Source: Sphingobacteriales bacterium
GTDB lineage: Bacteria > Bacteroidota > Bacteroidia > Chitinophagales > Chitinophagaceae
Reading direction: 5' to 3'
NCBI GenBank assembly: GCA_947463665.1
Contig: CANHUD010000062.1
Coordinates: 1 to 9,979, forward strand
DNA length: 9,979 nucleotides
Shown: positions 6,413 to 9,979 of the stretch, piece after piece
How the letters are laid out: every line of letters starts with the position of its first letter
Position numbering within the stretch: position 1 is the first letter of the stretch
Program-made: the position numbers and the translations under genes
The notes under the pieces: generated by a model
The model's input: only the letters and a program-made list of their open reading frames with translations
The model's database searches: none
Told to the model about the DNA's origin: nothing

Positions 6413-8929
6413 ATGGCATCAGCAAAGAAGCCGAATGAATCACATCTGATCGATAGCGGGATACACGGACAGTATAAAACCTGGTTCCTTGATTACGCGT
6501 CTTACGTGATCCTGGAACGGGCCGTTCCGGCCATTCAGGACGGACTGAAACCGGTACAGCGGCGGATCCTGTTCGCGATGAAGGAAATGGACGACGGGCG
6601 CCTGAACAAGGCCGCCAACATCATCGGACAAACCATGCAGTACCATCCGCATGGAGATGCCAGTATCCAGGATGCGCTGGTCAACCTCGGACAAAAAGAC
6701 CTGCTCATCGATACCCAGGGTAACTGGGGGGATATGCGCACGGGCGACGATGCGGCTGCCCCTCGTTATATTGAGGCACGCCTCAGCAAATTCGCCCTGG
6801 ATGTGGCGTTCAATGCCAAAACCACCGAATGGCAGCTGAGTTACGACGGCCGGAAAAAAGAGCCGGTGGCGCTGCCTATGAAGTTCCCGCTGGTGCTGGC
6901 GCAGGGTGCAGAAGGCATCGCGGTAGGCTTATCAACCAAAATTCTACCACATAATTTCTGCGAACTGATCGATGCATCTATCCGCTACCTGAAGGGAAAG
7001 AAATTCGAACTCTATCCGGATTTTCCTACCGGAGGTATGATCGATGCCGATGCCTACAATGACGGCAAACGTGGGGGTAAGATCAAATGCCGGGCCCACA
7101 TTGAAGAGGTGGATAAGAAGACCATCCGCATCACCGACGTGCCTTATGGCGTGACCACCACCCAGCTGATGGACTCCATCGTGAAGGCCAACGATCAGGG
7201 CAAGATCAAGATCAAAAAAGTTACGGATAACACCGCTGCAGAAGTGGAGATATCCGTGGAACTGGCACCAGGTATATCGCCCGATATCACCATCGATGCC
7301 CTCTACGCGTTCACGGATTGTGAAGTGAGCATATCACCCAATACCTGCGTGATCCTCGAAAATAAACCGGTTTTTGTTGGCGCCAGTGATCTGCTTCGGA
7401 TCAGTACCGATCACACCCGGGAGTTGCTGCAACAGGAACTGGAAATCAAACTCCGGGAACTGGAAGATAAATGGCATTACACCTCATTGGAAAAGATCTT
7501 CTTCGAAGAAAAGATCTATAAGGAACTGGAAAAACGTTATGCAACCTGGGATCGTGTGATCGAAGCCATCACAGAAGCCTTCCAGCCCTTCCTGAAACGC
7601 ATGAAGCGCGAGATCACCCGGGAGGATGTACTTAAACTGACCGAAAAACCGGTACGGCGCATTTATAAGCTGGACATCGATCAGCTGAACGATCAGATAC
7701 GGGCGCTGGAAACAGAGATCAAACAGACCAAACATCATCTGGCACATCTTACAGATTATGCCATCGCGTATTTTGAAGAGCTGCTCCGCAAATACGGCAA
7801 AGGCAGAGAACGTAAAACAGAGATCAAACCATTTGATGTGATCGAGGCCAAACACGTGGCCATCGCCAATACCAAGATCTATGTGAACAGAGCAGAAGGA
7901 TTTGTGGGTACGTCGCTGAAAAAAGACGAATTCGTGGCCGACTGCTCTGATCTGGATGATATCATCGTGTTTACCCGTAGAGGGATCATGAAGATCGTGA
8001 AAGTAGGAGAGAAGGTCTATATCGGGAAGGACATCATCCATATTGCCTTGTTCCAGAAGAACGATGAACGGATGACCTACAACATGATCTATTCCGATGG
8101 AGCTACCGGAGTGACCTATGCCAAACGCTTCAACGTAACGGGCATCACCCGTGATAAGGAATATGACCTCACCAAAGGTGCTGATAAAAGTAAGGTACTA
8201 TACTTCACTGCTAATCCGAACGGAGAGGCTGAAGTGGTGAGTGTGATCCTGAGTCCGAATTGCCCGGCCCGCAACAAGATCTTCGAATTCTATTTTGAAG
8301 AAATGGAGATCAAAGGCCGTAACGCTGCAGGCAATCAGGTGACCAAATATGCCGTAAAGAATGTGAAGCTGAAAGAAAAAGGCAGATCCACACTTAGTGG
8401 CCGCAAGCTATGGTTTGATGAGCAGTTTGGCCGACTGAATACAGAAGAAAAAGGATCGTATCTGGGCAGTTTTGATCCGGAAGATAAGTTGCTGGTGGTC
8501 TATCACGATGGACAGTATGAGGTAACGGAAACCGAGCTGGCGCGTCGTTTTGATCCGGAGAATGTTGTGAAGATCGAAAAGTTTGATTCGGAAAAAGTGA
8601 TCACAGTGGTGTATCTGGATAATGATAAGCAGCAGTTCAACGTCAAACGCTTCCGCGTGGAAACACAGACGCTGAACAGTAAGTTTTATTGCATTCGGGA
8701 AGGGGAAGCAAATTACCTTGCTGCCGTGAGTACCCATCCTGAACCGGTACTATTGATCAAATCCGGCAGAGGTACCAGCCAGCGGACGTCAAAGATCAAA
8801 ATCAGCAATCTGGTAGAAGTGATGGGCTGGCGTGCGGTAGGCAACAAGCTGACGGATTTCAGTAAAACAACCGAATTTGAATGGGTACACAAGCCAGAGA
8901 AGAATGATCTGCAGGCTGAGTTGTTCTGA
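6413..8929 (+). CDS. parC: DNA topoisomerase IV subunit A (ParC), 838 residues
   Basis: ParC is the DNA breakage-reunion subunit that works with ParE. RAVPAIQDGLKPVQRRIL (36-53) opens the winged-helix region. HPHGDASIQD (78-87) is the quinolone-determining region. DDAAAPRYIEARLS (112-125) carries the Arg118-Tyr119 pair, in which Tyr119 attacks DNA. GIAVGLSTKILPHN (168-181) is another conserved block. A helical gate and coiled-coil region extends to about 480. The C-terminal part, about 485-830, is beta-rich and fits a degenerate pinwheel; no canonical GyrA box (QRRGGKG) is visible, which supports ParC over GyrA. Position 83 (E. coli GyrA numbering coincides here) is Ala, where quinolone-sensitive enzymes usually have Ser. 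The ATG at 6413 lies 20 bases after the DUF1835-type gene and has a weak, non-Shine-Dalgarno leader. The gene ends in tandem stops, TGATAA. A strong terminator follows. Confidence 0.96.
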   Translation: MASAKKPNESHLIDSGIHGQYKTWFLDYASYVILERAVPAIQDGLKPVQRRILFAMKEMDDGRLNKAANIIGQTMQYHPHGDASIQDALVNLGQKDLLIDTQGNWGDMRTGDDAAAPRYIEARLSKFALDVAFNAKTTEWQLSYDGRKKEPVALPMKFPLVLAQGAEGIAVGLSTKILPHNFCELIDASIRYLKGKKFELYPDFPTGGMIDADAYNDGKRGGKIKCRAHIEEVDKKTIRITDVPYGVTTTQLMDSIVKANDQGKIKIKKVTDNTAAEVEISVELAPGISPDITIDALYAFTDCEVSISPNTCVILENKPVFVGASDLLRISTDHTRELLQQELEIKLRELEDKWHYTSLEKIFFEEKIYKELEKRYATWDRVIEAITEAFQPFLKRMKREITREDVLKLTEKPVRRIYKLDIDQLNDQIRALETEIKQTKHHLAHLTDYAIAYFEELLRKYGKGRERKTEIKPFDVIEAKHVAIANTKIYVNRAEGFVGTSLKKDEFVADCSDLDDIIVFTRRGIMKIVKVGEKVYIGKDIIHIALFQKNDERMTYNMIYSDGATGVTYAKRFNVTGITRDKEYDLTKGADKSKVLYFTANPNGEAEVVSVILSPNCPARNKIFEFYFEEMEIKGRNAAGNQVTKYAVKNVKLKEKGRSTLSGRKLWFDEQFGRLNTEEKGSYLGSFDPEDKLLVVYHDGQYEVTETELARRFDPENVVKIEKFDSEKVITVVYLDNDKQQFNVKRFRVETQTLNSKFYCIREGEANYLAAVSTHPEPVLLIKSGRGTSQRTSKIKISNLVEVMGWRAVGNKLTDFSKTTEFEWVHKPEKNDLQAELF

Positions 8930-8930
8930 T

Positions 8931-8970
8931 AAAAAAAGCCGGTCATTTTCAGGTGACCGGCTTTTTCTTT
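8931..8970. terminator. Bidirectional intrinsic terminator between parC and the convergent right-edge gene
   Basis: GCCGGTCA (8938-8945) pairs with TGACCGGC (8954-8961), and flanking AAAAA (8933-8937) pairs with TTTTT (8962-8966), making a 13-bp perfect stem with an 8-base loop. T runs flank the GC-rich core on both strands: TTTTTCTTTTTT to the right on plus, and seven T on minus after the core. It can therefore end the parC operon and also the gene arriving from the right, whose stop is at 8972-8974. Confidence 0.92.
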
Positions 8971-8971
8971 T

Positions 8972-9979
8972 TTATAGTTTCTTCTTTTTCATTCGAACAG
9001 TTCCATTGACCCTCATCGTACTGGAGAGGAAAATCTCATGCCGTTCCTCTCCATCGTAGATTACCATCAGTGCTGTATTGGGAGGGATCGATCCCACGTT
9101 TTCCGCAAACATACTCAGGTCGTGCAGATCGGATTTGCTATCCAGTCGTATACCCAGTTCCATACCCTTTTCTGTTAGACGCTGTTTTTCGAGCACCGGT
9201 ACTTTATTGTAAAAAACCGTGATGGTATCATCATCCACGAAGCCATTGTCGTAGAAAATAACCCGGATAGAATCCGATGAAATCTCAATTTCCTGAGAAA
9301 CATACAGCACTCTCTCTTCAAAAGCTTTCACTGCTTTCAGTGTTTTCTCATTGCTCGTTACTTCTCGGGATCGGGTATTCTCACTGGAGGCCATGCCCGT
9401 GATCATGCGGTTTCTGCCGCCTTCATCGGTTTGAGCGTCAGTAGTGGTATTTTCGGTAGTTTTCGAGGTTCGGTTTCGTCCATTGGGATCATTTGCAGGG
9501 GCAGCGATTTCTCCCCGCTTTCTGCTATCTGTAAGGGTACTAGCCTCTGCCTTAGCAGTCTCCGCCTGTGAAGTGGTGTTTTTCCCGGATGGATTATCGC
9601 GCAGTTGATCTGCCGCGTTTCCGGTTTGCGCTGCTGCCACCGAATTCTGGGCAGAAGCAGATTTATTTCCACCGGAAGCCGAAGCAGGGACTGTTTCTGC
9701 TTCGGAAGCCGCGCTGCTGGATACACGGTTCTGTTTATTGCGGTCTCTGGAGAAAATACGGATACCGGGGAGCGACTGACCGCGACCGACAGTGTTTTTA
9801 GTCGTCTGGTTTTCAATAGCCTTTGTGCTATCTGCATTCGTTAGAGAAGCATTGTTTCCTTTTTTACCGGCAGGAGTGGTTGCTGCTTTTTCCTGAGATG
9901 CTGTATTCCTGGAGGCGATTGCCCCCGGAATTGGAGCTTTCTGTCCGGTTGTTTCGGAAAGTTGCGTTGCTGGTGTGCC
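8972..9979 (-). CDS. Protein with long disordered region and conserved C-terminal beta-type domain (5' end outside window)
   Basis: The frame is open without a stop from 8972 to the right edge, giving 335 visible residues, and its start lies beyond the window. The GTG at 9640 is internal to this frame and is probably not the true start. Visible residues 1 to about 208 are low-complexity, rich in Ser, Thr, Ala, Asn, Gly, Lys and Arg, with loosely repeated GxNR patterns (for example NGRNRTS and GGRNRMI). The last 120 or so residues look folded. They include DSIRVIFYDNG (about 236-246), DDDTITVFYNK (about 249-259), FAENVGSIPPNTALMVIYDG (about 291-310) and a basic end (RMKKKKL). I have seen this YDNG / DDT / ENxGxxPPNTA pattern in Bacteroidota envelope or secreted proteins, but I cannot name the family. 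Export and anchoring cannot be judged without the N-terminus. Transcription ends at the shared terminator. Confidence 0.8.
   Translation of the reverse strand, partial: GTPATQLSETTGQKAPIPGAIASRNTASQEKAATTPAGKKGNNASLTNADSTKAIENQTTKNTVGRGQSLPGIRIFSRDRNKQNRVSSSAASEAETVPASASGGNKSASAQNSVAAAQTGNAADQLRDNPSGKNTTSQAETAKAEASTLTDSRKRGEIAAPANDPNGRNRTSKTTENTTTDAQTDEGGRNRMITGMASSENTRSREVTSNEKTLKAVKAFEERVLYVSQEIEISSDSIRVIFYDNGFVDDDTITVFYNKVPVLEKQRLTEKGMELGIRLDSKSDLHDLSMFAENVGSIPPNTALMVIYDGEERHEIFLSSTMRVNGTVRMKKKKL
9356..9979 (-). other. Low-complexity, probably disordered coding segment
   Basis: This part of the right-edge gene encodes about 208 residues dominated by Ser, Thr, Ala, Asn, Gly, Gln and Lys with almost no aromatic or long hydrophobic runs. 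Exceptions include GIRIFSRDRNKQ (roughly 9732-9766) and short basic GRNR patches. The frame is intact throughout, so this is a coding linker and not decayed sequence. Confidence 0.75.

Noticed and set aside
7484..8041. A 185-codon minus-strand open frame inside parC
   Set aside because: It is antisense to the ParC coding region, which is continuous and motif-rich. Shadow composition only.
3614..8929. Possible gyrB/gyrA pair instead of parE/parC
   Set aside because: The B subunit has EGDSASGSI and DADVDGMHIR, and the A subunit lacks a canonical GyrA box. Both match my knowledge of the Bacteroidota topoisomerase IV branch. An alignment with the genome's gyrase genes would settle it.
9403..9837. 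A 144-codon minus-strand open frame in the low-complexity region
   Set aside because: It is in a different frame from the long open frame that runs from the edge into the folded C-terminal domain, and it is Arg/Leu/Pro-rich without motifs.

Overview
The window looks like the chromosome of a Bacteroidota member, probably from the Chitinophagaceae/Sphingobacteriia side. The reasons are: topoisomerase IV subunits with the Bacteroidota-type signatures (EGDSASGSI and DADVDGMHIR in ParE, HPHGDASIQD in ParC); a Tat-exported Gfo/Idh/MocA oxidoreductase with the QKP variant; near absence of Shine-Dalgarno sequences; and promoters matching the Bacteroidota form TTG-N19-TAnnTTTG. Assignment below phylum is an inference.

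Layout. Positions 1-1738 (+) hold the end of a gluconate 2-dehydrogenase subunit 3-type gene and a complete Tat-dependent Gfo/Idh/MocA oxidoreductase, a sugar-oxidation pair closed by an intrinsic terminator at about 1762-1793. At 1843-2022 (+) a 59-residue two-helix membrane protein has its own TATCTTTG promoter. Its stop codon interlocks with that of a convergent membrane-anchored transglutaminase-like protein (2019-2942, -). Upstream of that gene, on the same strand, lies an unrecognised acidic 129-residue protein (3062-3451, -) with no N-terminal ATG. Its stop codon sits inside a TTAGAGATTAGAG-type inverted and direct repeat (3007-3067).

Positions 3452-3613 form a divergent intergenic region that is AT-rich and carries several DnaA-box-like 9-mers and a good promoter for the rightward operon. 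That operon is parE (3614-5530), a DUF1835/DUF3658-type protein of unknown function (5547-6392) and parC (6413-8929), with gaps of 16 and 20 bases. ParE supplies ATP hydrolysis and the TOPRIM metal site; ParC supplies the DNA-cleaving tyrosine and the C-terminal DNA-wrapping domain. The wedged-in unknown protein is a reasonable candidate for a topoisomerase-linked accessory factor.

A strong two-way terminator (about 8931-8970) separates parC from a convergent gene (8972 to beyond the right edge, -). That gene encodes a long, disordered, Ser/Thr/Asn/Ala-rich stretch followed by a compact C-terminal domain. No tRNA, rRNA, CRISPR array, insertion sequence or prophage gene was seen. No gene-free stretch exceeds 300 bases.

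Most of the window is ordinary housekeeping and accessory metabolism. The points most worth a second look are the unknown protein inside the topoisomerase IV operon and the DnaA-box-like cluster upstream of parE.
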